Shown: positions 35,254-44,955, numbered from the stretch's first letter. The stretch: 64,000 nt of DNA from Bacillus marinisedimentorum (GCF_001644195.2 NZ_LWBL02000005.1:1-64000); one strand, 5' to 3'. Numbers and translations: made by a program. Notes: generated by a model from the sequence alone, not told the origin.

Positions 35254-37380
35254 CTATTTATCTTTAACGTTTAATAAACGCAAACTGTTCAGTGTCACAA
35301 GCAAGGTTGCCCCCATATCCGCAAATATTGCGATCCATAGGGTGAGCCAGCCAGGGATGACCAGCAGCAATGCAAGTGCTTTGACGACCAGTGAAAACGT
35401 GATATTTTGCTTAATGATCTTCAATGCATTTCGGCTCAGCTTGATTGTATAAGGGAGTTTCTCCAGATCATCAGACATGAGCGCAATATCAGCCGTTTCC
35501 AGGGCAGTATCTGTTCCTGCCCCGCCCATGGCAACACCTACTGTCGATGCGGCCAATGCCGGCGCATCATTCACACCGTCGCCTACCATTGCAACCCGCC
35601 GATGGTTTGCCCGCATTTCTTTTATGAAGTTCAGCTTATCCTGCGGGAGCAAATCGGACTTGATGTCTGTAACACCGGCCAGGCTGCCGATCGCTGCAGC
35701 CGTCCGTTCATTGTCCCCTGTCAGCATGACGGTTTCGATGCCCATTTTGTTCAGCCTGTTGATGACTTCTGTTGATGTTCCCCTCAACTCATCCGCTGCA
35801 GCAATCAATGCCAGGACCTGTTTTTCGGTACCAAGGAGCATGACGGTTTTTCCGTCAGTCTGCATCTTTGTAATCTGTCCGTTCATTTCATCACTGAGAC
35901 TGCCGTGCAATTCTCCGAACAGGCCAGGACTTCCGGCAAAATAAACCTCACCGTTTATTTCTGCTTTTACACCTTTACCCGTGATGGACTGGAAGTTTTC
36001 CACCGCTATTCCGCCAGTGTCCGCACCCTCTGCTTCAGCTTTTCTCATGATAGCGGAAGCAAGCGGGTGCTGCGATCCTTTCTCAAGGGCCGCCATTATT
36101 GTGAGCAAGTCTTTCTCATTTCCGCTGTACGCGATGAAATCGGTGACAGCAGGCACCCCTTTTGTCAGCGTGCCTGTTTTATCAAAGGCAATCGCTTTAA
36201 GCGCCCCCGCTTCTTCCAGATGAATGCCGCCTTTTATCAACACACCGTTTCTTGCAGCGTTTCCGATTGCAGTCACAACAGCGACCGGCGTGGACACGAC
36301 AAGTGCACATGGACAGCCGACAACAAGTACGGCCAGCCCTTCATAAATCCATTTGCTCCAATCCGCCCCGAAAAACAGCGGCGGCACAATTACAATCAAC
36401 AGTGCCAATGCGATGATGGCCGGGGTATAATACTTCGCAAATTTATCAACAAATGCCTGGGAAGGTGCCCGTTCCGCCTGGGCTTCCTCAACGAGATGAA
36501 TGATTTTTGCAATCGTCGTATCTTCTGCCCGTTTTGTCACTTTCACCTCAAGCAAGCCTTCCTCATTCAATGTCCCGGCAAAGACTTCATCATCTGCATT
36601 CTTCGTTACCGGGACGCTTTCACCGGTAATGGCCGCCTGGTTTATCGATGAGATGCCCTTAACGACTATTCCATCCATCGCGAGCTTTTGGCCGGGCTTT
36701 ACGATCATGATATCGCCCACTTGAATATCATCGACATGAATCATCATTTCTTCATTACCGCGGCGGATTAACGCTTCTTTCGGCGCAATGTCCATCAATG
36801 ATTCGATCGATTGGCGCGCCTTATCCATAGAATAGCGTTCCAGCGCTTCACTAATGGCAAACAGAATGACAACCATTGCCCCTTCTCCCCATTCACCGAT
36901 GAGGGCAGCTCCAATGATCGCGATCGTCATGAGTGTACTCATATCGAAATTGAGCCTCGTCAGGTTTTTTAACCCTTTTGTAAAAAGCGAGTACCCGCCG
37001 ATTAAGATGGCAGCGGCATATCCGATCGTCGAAACGATATGCCCTTCCCCATATTGCTCGCCCAGCAGCCAGCTGACTGCCAGTAAAAAAGCTGATATAT
37101 ATACCTTCGTATTTTCTTTTTGTTTCCAAAACGGTTCCTGCTCAGCCGGCTGTTCATTCTCACGCCGCAATTTGAGATTTTCGAATGCGCCGGCCTTTTC
37201 GACGGCTTCAATCGCGGCACTTCCTGTCACCGTTATTTTGGAAGCTCCAAAATTCACTTTAGCATCAGAAACACCTTCCAGGTGCTTCACGTTCTCCTCG
37301 AACGTTTTCGCGCAGCTTGCTCAGGTGAATCCCTGTACACGGTACGTTTTCGTTTCTTGTGCTGCCGTTTGTTCAGACAC
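35254..37380 (-). CDS. cadA: Cd/Zn/Pb-translocating P-type ATPase with TGA at codon 20
   Basis: 708 codons from GTG 37380 (AAGGAGGAGG upstream, overlapping the end of cadC by eight bases). Motifs in order: HMA domain (about 12-80), TGESVPV, the CPC metal site (about 356-358), DKTGTLTKG (about 400), [10 protein letters not shown]. The HMA motif should read GFTCxxC; here it reads GFT, TGA (37321-37323), ASC. So the first Cys codon is replaced by TGA while all 688 later codons are intact. A GTG at 37288-37290, after GAGGAG, could restart translation inside the HMA domain. Mutation, read-through and selenocysteine are discussed in the findings. Confidence 0.88.
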
Positions 37381-37741
37381 TGGTCTCCACCTCCTCCTTG
37401 TGTTCCAGCGCAATCAGCATCAGCTGCCTGATATGTTCATCGTCAAGCGAGTAAAATGCCAGCTTCCCTTCTTTCCGGTATTTTACAATCCCCTGTTTAT
37501 GAAGCGTCCGCAGATGATGGGATGCTGTCGCGACAGTCGCTCCGATGATATTGGCGACATCGCAGACGCATAATTCATCATTGCGGCATAGCGCATAGGC
37601 GATTTTTGCCCTGTTTTCATCCGCAAGCGCTTTGAACAGCCGGGCGACACCCGTTATGTTCGCATTTCGAAGGTCACCCTGTATCCGGTTGACCTTTTTT
37701 TCATCGTAACAATAAATATCGCAAGTATCTTTGCTGCCCAT
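37373..37741 (-). CDS. cadC: CadC-type metal-sensing ArsR repressor
   Basis: 122 residues. The N-terminal Cys pair (DTCDIYCYDE) and the CVC pair in the HTH (ELCVCDVANII) are the Cd/Pb/Zn ligands of CadC. The winged helix (ATVATASHHLRTLHKQG) follows. It represses the cadCA operon until metal binds. The stop overlaps the cadA start. Promoter and two dyads lie upstream. Confidence 0.92.
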   Translation of the reverse strand: MGSKDTCDIYCYDEKKVNRIQGDLRNANITGVARLFKALADENRAKIAYALCRNDELCVCDVANIIGATVATASHHLRTLHKQGIVKYRKEGKLAFYSLDDEHIRQLMLIALEHKEEVETSV

Positions 37742-37758
37742 CTTCTCACTCCGTCCTT

Positions 37759-37820
37759 ATTCAAATGCTCACTTGAATATAGTATATCTTATTACACTTA
37801 TCAGTCAAACGTTCATTTGA
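37759..37820 (-). promoter_or_regulatory. cadCA promoter with two CadC operator dyads
   Basis: On the minus strand TTGACT (37803-37808) and TATACT (37781-37786) are 16 bases apart. Two related imperfect palindromes, TCAAATGAACGTTTGA (37805-37820) and ATTCAAGTGAGCATTTGAAT (37759-37778), overlap the -35 and lie just past the start site. They match the TTCAAAT-type dyad of CadC/ArsR sites. Confidence 0.75.
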
Positions 37821-37989
37821 ATAAGTAAGGAAGTCGGTGAGAATACGGTTTGAGTCGGCTGTTATTGTTATTTTTAAACTCCGTCTTGTAACGGTCTGGA
37901 GCCACACGGCTTTTCATTTTGGGCAGTGCTGGCTGCTGTTATTTTCAATTCTGGTTTTTTATCTTTAAAAATTCGGCTTTTTTCTTTTA

Positions 37990-38239
37990 GGCTCTGTTAA
38001 ACGCTAGTGTTGATTTCCGTTGCAGGTACTCGCTTTCAACCAAGGGCACAAGTGCGACATCCGTTTCTGCTTCCCTCCGGTCGCACTCACGGTGTCTTCT
38101 TTGCCGCGGGGCGGGCGGTGAGCCTCCTGATCGCTATCTCTCTTGCGGGGTCTCACCTGTCCCGCTAATCCCGCCGGAGTCTCGCACCTTCCACTCCAAT
38201 CAACTAGTGAAAAAATCAACATTGTGCTTTAACACAGCC
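37990..38239. repeat. MITE-like dispersed element, full copy
   Basis: Ends are imperfect inverted repeats (GGCTCTGTTAAACGCTAGTG with its partner ending in CTTTAACACAGCC). The core, read on the minus strand, has TTGGAGTGGAAGGTGCGAGA, GAGACCCCGC, GAGGCTCACCGCCCGCC and CACCGTGAGTGCGACC. I recognise this as a very common Bacillaceae intergenic repeat that yields spurious frames. A partial copy with other ends is at 51530-51765. Confidence 0.7.
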
Positions 38240-38433
38240 TTCTTTTAACAGAATCATTTATTTTGCAAAATCGGCCGTTTTTCTTTTTTTACATTACCGC
38301 CGGGCAGATTTCAAAATGAACTCGCCGACTGGCGGGCATTAAACGAAGACAAAGGCGCAGTTGCCCTTATCCATAGTCTTAAATTTGTCCACAGCCCCGA
38401 AACATTTCCTTGCTGGCCAATTTTCCACAACAC

Positions 38434-38463
38434 AAAAAGCATGCAGCCACTCGACCGCATGCT
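38434..38463 (-). terminator. Terminator of the two-component operon
   Basis: AGCATGC (38439-38445) and GCATGCT (38457-38463), followed on the minus strand by TTTTTGTG. Ends the histidine kinase transcript. Confidence 0.75.
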
Positions 38464-38498
38464 CAATTGCATCAAACTTGTTTTATTTTCAGCGGAAT

Positions 38499-39908
38499 TC
38501 ACTCCTCATCCTCAAGCACCGGCAGCACAACCTTCATCGTCGTGCCTTTTCCCTCTTCACTTTCAATTTCCAGTTTCCCGTGATGGAGAACGAGGATTTG
38601 CTTCACAATCGCCATGCCAAGGCCCGTTCCGCCTGCACTACGGGAGCGCGCCTTGTCGACCCGGTAAAAACGCTCGCCGATGCGGGCGATGTCCTCACTT
38701 GAAATCCCCGGCCCGCTGTCCGTGATCGACAGCTCGGTTTCCCCGTCTTTTTCAACGAGGTCAACCTTGATCGTTCCGCCTTCAGGAGTATAGCGGATGG
38801 CGTTATCCATGATATTCTGGATGACCTGCTCGAGGCGGTCCTCATCCCCCATCACAATGACACCGTCATCAAGATTCGTTTTAAGGGGGATCTGTTTCTC
38901 ATTAAGAAATGGTTCATATTTTTCCAGTGTTTCATTAATGAGCTGGGCAAGTGACAGCGGGGTTTTTTTCAAAGGATAGGACTGGCCTTCCATTTGGGCT
39001 AAATCGAGCAAATCACGGACAAGGCGCTGCATCCTGCCGGCTTCTCGGTTGATAAGCCGCAAATACTTCTTCCGCTCCTCTTTTTTTGAGACGACGCCGT
39101 CTATCAGTGCCTCACTGTAGCCTTTTACATAACTGATCGGCGTTCTTAGTTCGTGTGACACGTTTGCCAGAAATTCCTTGCGGCTGCTGTCGACCTGCGA
39201 CAGCGCCTCAGCCATGCGGTTAAAGGACCCGCCCAGCCGTCCGACCTCATCGGAAGTATCTATTTCAACCCGCCTGCTGAAATCGCCGCGCGCCATATGG
39301 TGCGTGATTTTTTCCATCTCAGCGAGCGGTTTTGTCAGTTTGCTTATAATCTGATGCCCGACGATGATGGCGAGCAGCACGAATACGAGAATGCCGATAA
39401 ACAGGAAAAGCTGGGGCTTTTTGAACACCTCTTCAATTGAAGCGATTGGAACGTACAAATAGATGACTCCCTGAAGCCGTTCGTCTTCAAGCAGCGGAAT
39501 AATGACACCGGTGATTTGCCGGTCAAACCGCTCTTCAAAACCATCCTTCACGACAGCTTCGCCACTCAGAAGCTGAAGGCGCTCTTCCTCCCCGATCAAT
39601 GAATGGTAGTCGATGTCAAAAGGGAGACAGGCGCTCAATTCGCGCGGATTATCGACAAGGAACACTTCCGATTCGGAAACGGAATTATACCATTCCACCC
39701 GGTCATAAAGCTCCTGCGGAATCTCCCCGCCTTCATACTCGCCTGCGAGCCGCTTCCCCTCTTCCAGCAGTGACGTTTCCACTTCCTGGACATACAGGTC
39801 TTCATATATATAATTCATTAATGAATAGGAAAAAATCACCGTCAGCAAGATGATGAAACTGATGGTAAAAAAGAGCTTCTGGTGAAGGGACAATGGAAAT
39901 CGCTTCAT
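38499..39908 (-). CDS. Sensor histidine kinase
   Basis: 469 residues. Helix 1 (about 12-32), an extracellular sensor of ~130 residues, helix 2 (about 166-188), HAMP (189-242), HisKA with FLANVSHELRTP (phospho-acceptor His252), then N, G1 and G2 boxes (NIMDNAIRYT, DSGPGIS, GGTGLGMAIV). It starts three bases after the regulator gene's stop. The order propeller lipoprotein - regulator - kinase suggests the lipoprotein takes part in sensing. Confidence 0.92.
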   Translation of the reverse strand: MKRFPLSLHQKLFFTISFIILLTVIFSYSLMNYIYEDLYVQEVETSLLEEGKRLAGEYEGGEIPQELYDRVEWYNSVSESEVFLVDNPRELSACLPFDIDYHSLIGEEERLQLLSGEAVVKDGFEERFDRQITGVIIPLLEDERLQGVIYLYVPIASIEEVFKKPQLFLFIGILVFVLLAIIVGHQIISKLTKPLAEMEKITHHMARGDFSRRVEIDTSDEVGRLGGSFNRMAEALSQVDSSRKEFLANVSHELRTPISYVKGYSEALIDGVVSKKEERKKYLRLINREAGRMQRLVRDLLDLAQMEGQSYPLKKTPLSLAQLINETLEKYEPFLNEKQIPLKTNLDDGVIVMGDEDRLEQVIQNIMDNAIRYTPEGGTIKVDLVEKDGETELSITDSGPGISSEDIARIGERFYRVDKARSRSAGGTGLGMAIVKQILVLHHGKLEIESEEGKGTTMKVVLPVLEDEE

Positions 39909-39911
39909 GGC

Positions 39912-40589
39912 TTACACCTCAAATTTATATCCGATTCCCCACACCGTTTGAATGAGTTTGCCGCTGTCACCGAGCTTCAGGCGCAATGTTTTAACATGTG
40001 TATCAACCGTGCGCACACTGCCGATATACTCATAGCCCCAGATTTTTTCGAGCAGCTGTTCCCTGCTCAGCACCTGTCCCTCGTGTTTGATGAAAAACTG
40101 CAGCAAATCGAATTCTTTCAGGGTAAGCGATACGACTTCGCCATCGTTTTTCACCTTGCGTCCCGATTCGTTGATTTCAATCGGGCCATGCTTTTCAAAC
40201 TTGCCGTCACTTATATGTGGACCCTGGGTGCGGCGCAGGACAGCCTGTACCCTGGCGCTCAGCTCAGTCGGGCTGAACGGTTTGACAATGTAGTCATCCG
40301 CACCGATTTTAAGACCGTATACTTTATCCCATTCATCCCCTCTGGCTGTCAGGAAAATGATCGGAATATTGGAATGCTCCCTTACTTTCATCGTAAAGGT
40401 GATCCCGTCCAATTCAGGCATCATGATATCCAGGATGATCAAATCAAAATGTTCTTTGTCCATCAGCTTGAGTGCTTCATTGCCGTCACCGGCTTCTATA
40501 CATTCATAATGATCCTTCTCAAGATACATGCGGATCAATTCCCTCATATCCGGTTCATCATCTACAATTAATATTTTTGTTGGAGTCAT
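39912..40589 (-). CDS. OmpR/PhoB-family response regulator
   Basis: 225 residues. Receiver domain with the acidic pair after ILIVDDEPD and the phospho-acceptor Asp54 in IILDIMMPE, Lys in VKPF, then a winged-helix domain (VSLTLKEFDLLQFFIKHEGQ; GSVRTVDTHVKTLRLKLG). The start ATG overlaps the stop of the upstream propeller gene (TAATG), so they are translationally coupled. Confidence 0.93.
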   Translation of the reverse strand: MTPTKILIVDDEPDMRELIRMYLEKDHYECIEAGDGNEALKLMDKEHFDLIILDIMMPELDGITFTMKVREHSNIPIIFLTARGDEWDKVYGLKIGADDYIVKPFSPTELSARVQAVLRRTQGPHISDGKFEKHGPIEINESGRKVKNDGEVVSLTLKEFDLLQFFIKHEGQVLSREQLLEKIWGYEYIGSVRTVDTHVKTLRLKLGDSGKLIQTVWGIGYKFEV

Positions 40590-41572
40590 TATCTGTTCGC
40601 CCCCCTGTAAATTAATTGGAACGGTCCCCGTCCCACTTTATACTGATCAATTATTTCGAGCGTGTCAGGATCTACCGAAAAAACTTCCCCGCTGTCATAG
40701 CTGGCCAGGTACAGTCTTTCTTCTGCCGATATGATTTCAAACGGATTTGCGCCAATTACAGTTGTATCGATAATTTTCTTGGAATCGGGATCGATTTTTC
40801 TTAACTCGTTGGACCCATGGCTTAAAACATATAAATGGCCGTTATGGCGGGTAAGATCTACAGGCATCACGGGTGCCTTAACTTCGGCTGTTTTTTCTCC
40901 GCTCCCTGCATTATAGACTGCGACCGATTGCTGCAGTTCAGTGCCTTCCCCATGGCCGCCGAGCCAGAGCTCGTCCAGTTCTTCGATAAGCACCCCGCCT
41001 GTCGAAGCTGGCTCAACCTCTATTTCCCTTGTCACTTTCATCAGGTTTGTATCAACTACAGAGACAGTCGGTTCGTGGAAGTTCACCACATAAACGATGT
41101 TCTCTTCTTTATGAGGTAAAATGGTAAGCGGTGACTTACCTGTCTTTATTTCACCTTCTTCATGGCCTGCCAGCGAATAAAATCTTAGCGTGTCATGATT
41201 TTGGTCAGCAAAAAGAACATGTGCACCATCACGGCTAAGCTTCGCATTGACAATCCCTTTTCCTGTATCCCACTTACCTGATGGTGTGCCCTTTTGCATA
41301 TTGTAAACAAGAACTTCTTCCATTTTTGGCCCATAAATGATGAGTGTATTGTGATCCGGAAGCAGCAATGCCCCGGTAAATGGCTCTTCAAGCTCCCAGA
41401 CAGCCGTATTTTCCCCATTTTCCGTGTTCGTGAAGGTCAAACGGTGATCCAGTATGTCTGCAGAAATGAGCACGGATCCATCCTTCGGCACTTTTGTAAA
41501 TGTCTCTCCCTGACAGCCCGCGAGCATCAATATAATGAGCCACCACATAACATAATAAACCGGTTTCACCAT
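40589..41572 (-). CDS. YncE/YVTN-type beta-propeller lipoprotein
   Basis: 327 residues. Lipobox MLAGC at about 16-20, then repeats of the YVTN/YncE type (VNAKLSRDGAHVLFADQNHD; NIVYVVNFHEPTVSVVDTN; LYVLSHGSNELRKIDPDSKK; LYLASYDSGEVFSVDPDTLE). Such propellers are often binding or scaffold proteins. It leads the operon with a two-component system. A TATAAT lies upstream near 41600 without a good -35. Role in sensing is inferred. Confidence 0.8.
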   Translation of the reverse strand: MVKPVYYVMWWLIILMLAGCQGETFTKVPKDGSVLISADILDHRLTFTNTENGENTAVWELEEPFTGALLLPDHNTLIIYGPKMEEVLVYNMQKGTPSGKWDTGKGIVNAKLSRDGAHVLFADQNHDTLRFYSLAGHEEGEIKTGKSPLTILPHKEENIVYVVNFHEPTVSVVDTNLMKVTREIEVEPASTGGVLIEELDELWLGGHGEGTELQQSVAVYNAGSGEKTAEVKAPVMPVDLTRHNGHLYVLSHGSNELRKIDPDSKKIIDTTVIGANPFEIISAEERLYLASYDSGEVFSVDPDTLEIIDQYKVGRGPFQLIYRGANR

Positions 41573-41754
41573 CTTCCCCCTTTCTTTCCATACTAGCTAT
41601 TATTATAACGGTGACTTGTGTGGATTGAGTGAAAAGTTTTCATCTGTTTCAGTAAAATTTCAAAGTTCCCATAAATGGCTTTCACACTTCAGACACATAT
41701 ACCTGTTATTCTATCATTGCAATCGTAAAAATATAGCAAACCAGGGGGATGAAT

Positions 41755-42399
41755 ATGAAAAAATGGATAGCAGCGATCGGAATGGTGCTGGTCAGCCTTA
41801 TTTTTGCCGCCGGGTGCGGTACAAGTGATGAAGCAGGAAATGAAAAAGAGACAGCTGCAGAACAGGAGCAATCCGAAGAGAACGCCGGATCTGAAGAAGT
41901 CAATAGCGCTGCAGTTGAGCCGAAAGAACCTTCCGCTGATGATAAGTGCGCGTTTTGCAACATGAAAGTCTACGGTCAGGAGCATGAGATGGGCGCCCAT
42001 ACGGCTCAAATGGTTACAGAGGACGGAGAACATCTTTACTTTGATGATATCGGATGCCTGCTTAATCACGAACATGAAACCGATGGGGAGCCGGCTGCTG
42101 CATGGGTCCGCGACTATAACACGAAAGAATGGATTCCTGCAGAGGAAGCAGTACCGGTAAAGGCTGATATTAAAACACCAATGAAATACGGCGTGGCCCT
42201 TTTTAAAAATGAAGAAGATGCAAAGGCATGGGCTGAACAACATGAAGAGCTCCAAGCCATGCTGACTTCAATGGAAGCAGTGAACGAGGAAGCGAATGAA
42301 CGCATGCAAAAGAAAAAGGAAATGATGAAGCAAAACGGCGAAGACGCCCATGACATGAACCAGGACAGCGATGAAGAAATGGACCATGAACAAGAATAA
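41755..42399 (+). CDS. NosL-family lipoprotein with Met/His-rich tail
   Basis: About 214 residues from ATG 41755 (AGGGGGA upstream). Lipobox FAAGC with lipidated Cys21, an acidic linker, then the NosL domain: DDKCAFCNMKV and YFDDIGCLLNH. NosL binds Cu(I) and helps load nitrous oxide reductase. The last ~50 residues are Met-, His- and acid-rich (MQKKKEMMKQNGEDAHDMNQ), which suggests additional copper binding. Divergent from the two-component operon. Confidence 0.88.
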   Translation: MKKWIAAIGMVLVSLIFAAGCGTSDEAGNEKETAAEQEQSEENAGSEEVNSAAVEPKEPSADDKCAFCNMKVYGQEHEMGAHTAQMVTEDGEHLYFDDIGCLLNHEHETDGEPAAAWVRDYNTKEWIPAEEAVPVKADIKTPMKYGVALFKNEEDAKAWAEQHEELQAMLTSMEAVNEEANERMQKKKEMMKQNGEDAHDMNQDSDEEMDHEQE

Positions 42400-42462
42400 A
42401 ACAAACACCTTACCAGCGCCAGGCTTGATGGATCAGCGAACACCTGGCACTTGACCCGCTCT

Positions 42463-42492
42463 AAAACCGGTTCCTAAAGGAGCTGGTTTTTT
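42463..42492 (+). terminator. Intrinsic terminator
   Basis: AAACCGGTTCCT and AGGAGCTGGTTT with a short loop and TTTTAG. Ends the NosL-like gene. Confidence 0.7.
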
Positions 42493-42609
42493 AGCCTAGG
42501 GTAAGGATATTGTTCTGTTGCATAACTTTGTTGATGCGTGTGACCGGTCAATGGGAGACAGGTCAGTCCCGGGCATGATGAGCGGGCAAGTCGCTGCTTT
42601 TGCGGTTTG

Positions 42610-43480
42610 GCGTGAAATGCCAAAGTTACGTTGCTAAACCTTCCACTGGTCTTGTGATGCACAGAATACTGGTGAGAAACCTGGAGGGCATGGCGTGAAA
42701 CCTGGGCCTGGCCTTATGGTGCACAGAGATCACCGTGAAAACAGTTGGTAGTGCGTGAATAGGGGAAGTTACCGCGCGAAACAGATGCTGCGGCGTGAAA
42801 ACCAGGAGACTTGGCGTGAAATTGTCCCCGTTCCGCGTGAAAAATGTAAAGTTTGGCGTGAATATACGAGCTTTTGGCGCGAAAACAGGTCCCGGCCGTA
42901 TAGTGCACAGAATACGGCGTGAAACCGGGCTGGTCCGGCGTGAAACCGGGGTGGTATGGCGTGAATAGGAGAAGTTACCGCGCGAAACAGATGCTGCGGC
43001 GTGAAAACCAGGAGACTTGGCGTGAAATTGTCCCCGTTCCGCGTGAAAGATGTAAGGTTTGGCGTGAATATACGAGCTTTTGGCGCGAAAACAGGTCCCG
43101 GCCGTATAGTGCACAGAATACGGCGTGAAACCGGGGTGGTCCGGCGTGAATAGGAGATGTTACCGCGCGAAACAGATGCTGCGGCGTGAAAACCAGGAGA
43201 CTTGGCGTGAAATTGCCCCGTTCCGCGTGAAAGATGTAAAGTTTGGCGTGAATATCCCAGCTTTTGGCGCGAAACCTGCCCCCCGCCCTATAGCACACAG
43301 AATACTGGCGTAAAATGGGTAATGTTTGGCATAAAAATACGAGCTTACCGCGCGAAACCTGCCTCTGACCCTATGGTGCACAAAGCACTGGCTTGATTAC
43401 CCGGAGTTATTGCGCGGAAACGTCCTGGTGCCGCATAAAAAACTAAAAATCTGGTGTAAAATAACCCCGTTCACACGGGA
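42610..43480. repeat. Array of about 40 degenerate 21-bp units centred on GCGTGAAA
   Basis: GCG[T/C]GAA[A/T] recurs at 42774, 42793, 42917, 42938, 42959, 42980, 42999, 43020, 43041, 43062, 43083, 43123, 43165 and so on, mostly 21 bases apart. A higher-order block repeats at 206 bp (42774 to 42980) and at 185 bp (42980 to 43165), differing by exactly one 21-bp unit. Left and right ends are more degenerate. Several frames stay open for 60-160 codons because of the period (21 = 7 codons), giving FHAKSP-like repeats with no start or ribosome site. Confidence 0.85.
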
Positions 43481-43632
43481 AAACCCGGATTCTACGCAAC
43501 AAACTTATGAAATTTTTAGAATATTGAAAGCGTTTTTATTGAATATATTTTCCACTGTTAGTATAGTTGAATTAGTAATAATACACGTAGGGGTAGATGT
43601 ATTTTTCACTAAATTAAGGGGAGATGGGGAAA

Positions 43633-44817
43633 ATGGAAAAATATCAGGTCGTAATCGTTGGAGGGGGCACAGCAGGATTATCCGTTGCCGCTCAGCTTGC
43701 AAAAAAGATGAATCCTGAAGGAATCGCGATTATCGATCCGGCTGACGAGCATTACTATCAGCCAATCTGGACTCTGGTCGGAGCCGGTATTTTAAACAAA
43801 AATGCTTCTATGCGTAAACAGAAGTCACTCATTCCTAAAGGTGTCCATCATATCCTGGATGCCGCAGACAGCTTTATTCCTGAAGAACAGCTTGTGCTGA
43901 CAAAAGGCGGAAAGAAAATACAGTACGACTATCTCGTAGCAGCGCCAGGCCTTAAATTGAACTGGGAAGCGGTAAAAGGCCTTAAAGATGCCATAGGGAA
44001 AGACGGTGTTGTCAGCAACTATGACTACCGCTATGTAGAAAAAACATGGGAAGCATTGCAAACATTCAAAGGCGGAAACGCCATCTTCACCCATCCGAAC
44101 ACACCGATCAAGTGCGGAGGCGCCCCGCAAAAAATCATGTATCTGGCTGATGATGTTTTAAAAGAGCGGGGAGTCCGAGATAACACCAATATTATGTTCT
44201 ATTCGGCTGATCCCGCCATTTTTGCGGTGGACAAGTACCGGAAAACGCTTGAAACGGTAATCGAACGAAAAAGCATCAAAACAAAATACCAGCATAACCT
44301 CGTTGAAGTCCGGCCTGACAACAAAGAAGCAGTCTTTGAAAATATGCAGACAGGCGAAACTGAAACGGTCCACTACGATATGCTCCATGTAACCCCGCCG
44401 ATGGCGCCGCCTGACTTTATTAAAAACAGCCCGCTTGCCGATGCAGCCGGCTGGGTCGATGTTGATCAATATACACTCCAGCATAAAAAGTTTAAAAACA
44501 TTTTCGCCCTTGGCGATGCGTCTAACCTGCCGACATCAAAAACAGGAGCTGCAATCAGAAAGCAGGCACCTGTCGTTGTAAAGAATCTGTTGAGCCGGCG
44601 CAAGAATGTGCCGCTCACTGCACGCTATGACGGCTATACGTCCTGTCCGCTTGTTACAGGAAAAGGAAAACTTGTTCTCGCAGAATTTGACTATGATAAA
44701 AATCCGAAAGAAACCTTCCCATTCAATCAGGCAAAGGAACGGTACTCCATGTACTTTCTGAAGAAAAATCTGCTTCCGATCTTTTACTGGAAAGGTATGA
44801 TGAAAGGCAAAATGTAA
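43633..44817 (+). CDS. sqr: Sulfide:quinone oxidoreductase
   Basis: 394 residues. FAD-binding GGGTAG at 10-15, the DPADEHYYQPIWTLVGAG stretch of type II SQR, catalytic Cys161 (IKCGGAPQK) and Cys338 (YTSCPLVTG), a second FAD contact FALGDASN. It oxidises sulfide to sulfane sulfur and passes electrons to the quinone pool. ATG 43633 is chosen over 43624 because AAGGGGAG lies at the right distance. Upstream is the 21-bp array. Confidence 0.9.
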   Translation: MEKYQVVIVGGGTAGLSVAAQLAKKMNPEGIAIIDPADEHYYQPIWTLVGAGILNKNASMRKQKSLIPKGVHHILDAADSFIPEEQLVLTKGGKKIQYDYLVAAPGLKLNWEAVKGLKDAIGKDGVVSNYDYRYVEKTWEALQTFKGGNAIFTHPNTPIKCGGAPQKIMYLADDVLKERGVRDNTNIMFYSADPAIFAVDKYRKTLETVIERKSIKTKYQHNLVEVRPDNKEAVFENMQTGETETVHYDMLHVTPPMAPPDFIKNSPLADAAGWVDVDQYTLQHKKFKNIFALGDASNLPTSKTGAAIRKQAPVVVKNLLSRRKNVPLTARYDGYTSCPLVTGKGKLVLAEFDYDKNPKETFPFNQAKERYSMYFLKKNLLPIFYWKGMMKGKM

Positions 44818-44851
44818 TTTACACCAATATGATTGCAAGTAGGCATAACGG

Positions 44852-44888
44852 ACCAGGCATTCCCTTAGAGGGTTAATGCCTGGTTTTT
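44852..44888 (+). terminator. Intrinsic terminator
   Basis: CCAGGCATT (44853-44861) and AATGCCTGG (44875-44883) then TTTTT. Ends sqr. Confidence 0.85.
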
Positions 44889-44955
44889 ACTCCTTACAGC
44901 ATTAACTCTCTCATCGGTATTTTATAGCTCCCGCAACAGCCCCGGAAAAACCTCA

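Noticed and set aside
38004-38222. A 72-residue protein on the minus strand
   Set aside because: It lies wholly within the MITE-like dispersed repeat, a known source of spurious frames.
42610-43480. Protein-coding repeats (60-160-codon frames on both strands) or a CRISPR
   Set aside because: Frames stay open only because the 21-bp unit is a multiple of three; no ribosome sites, and no conserved start. Units are too short and degenerate for CRISPR.
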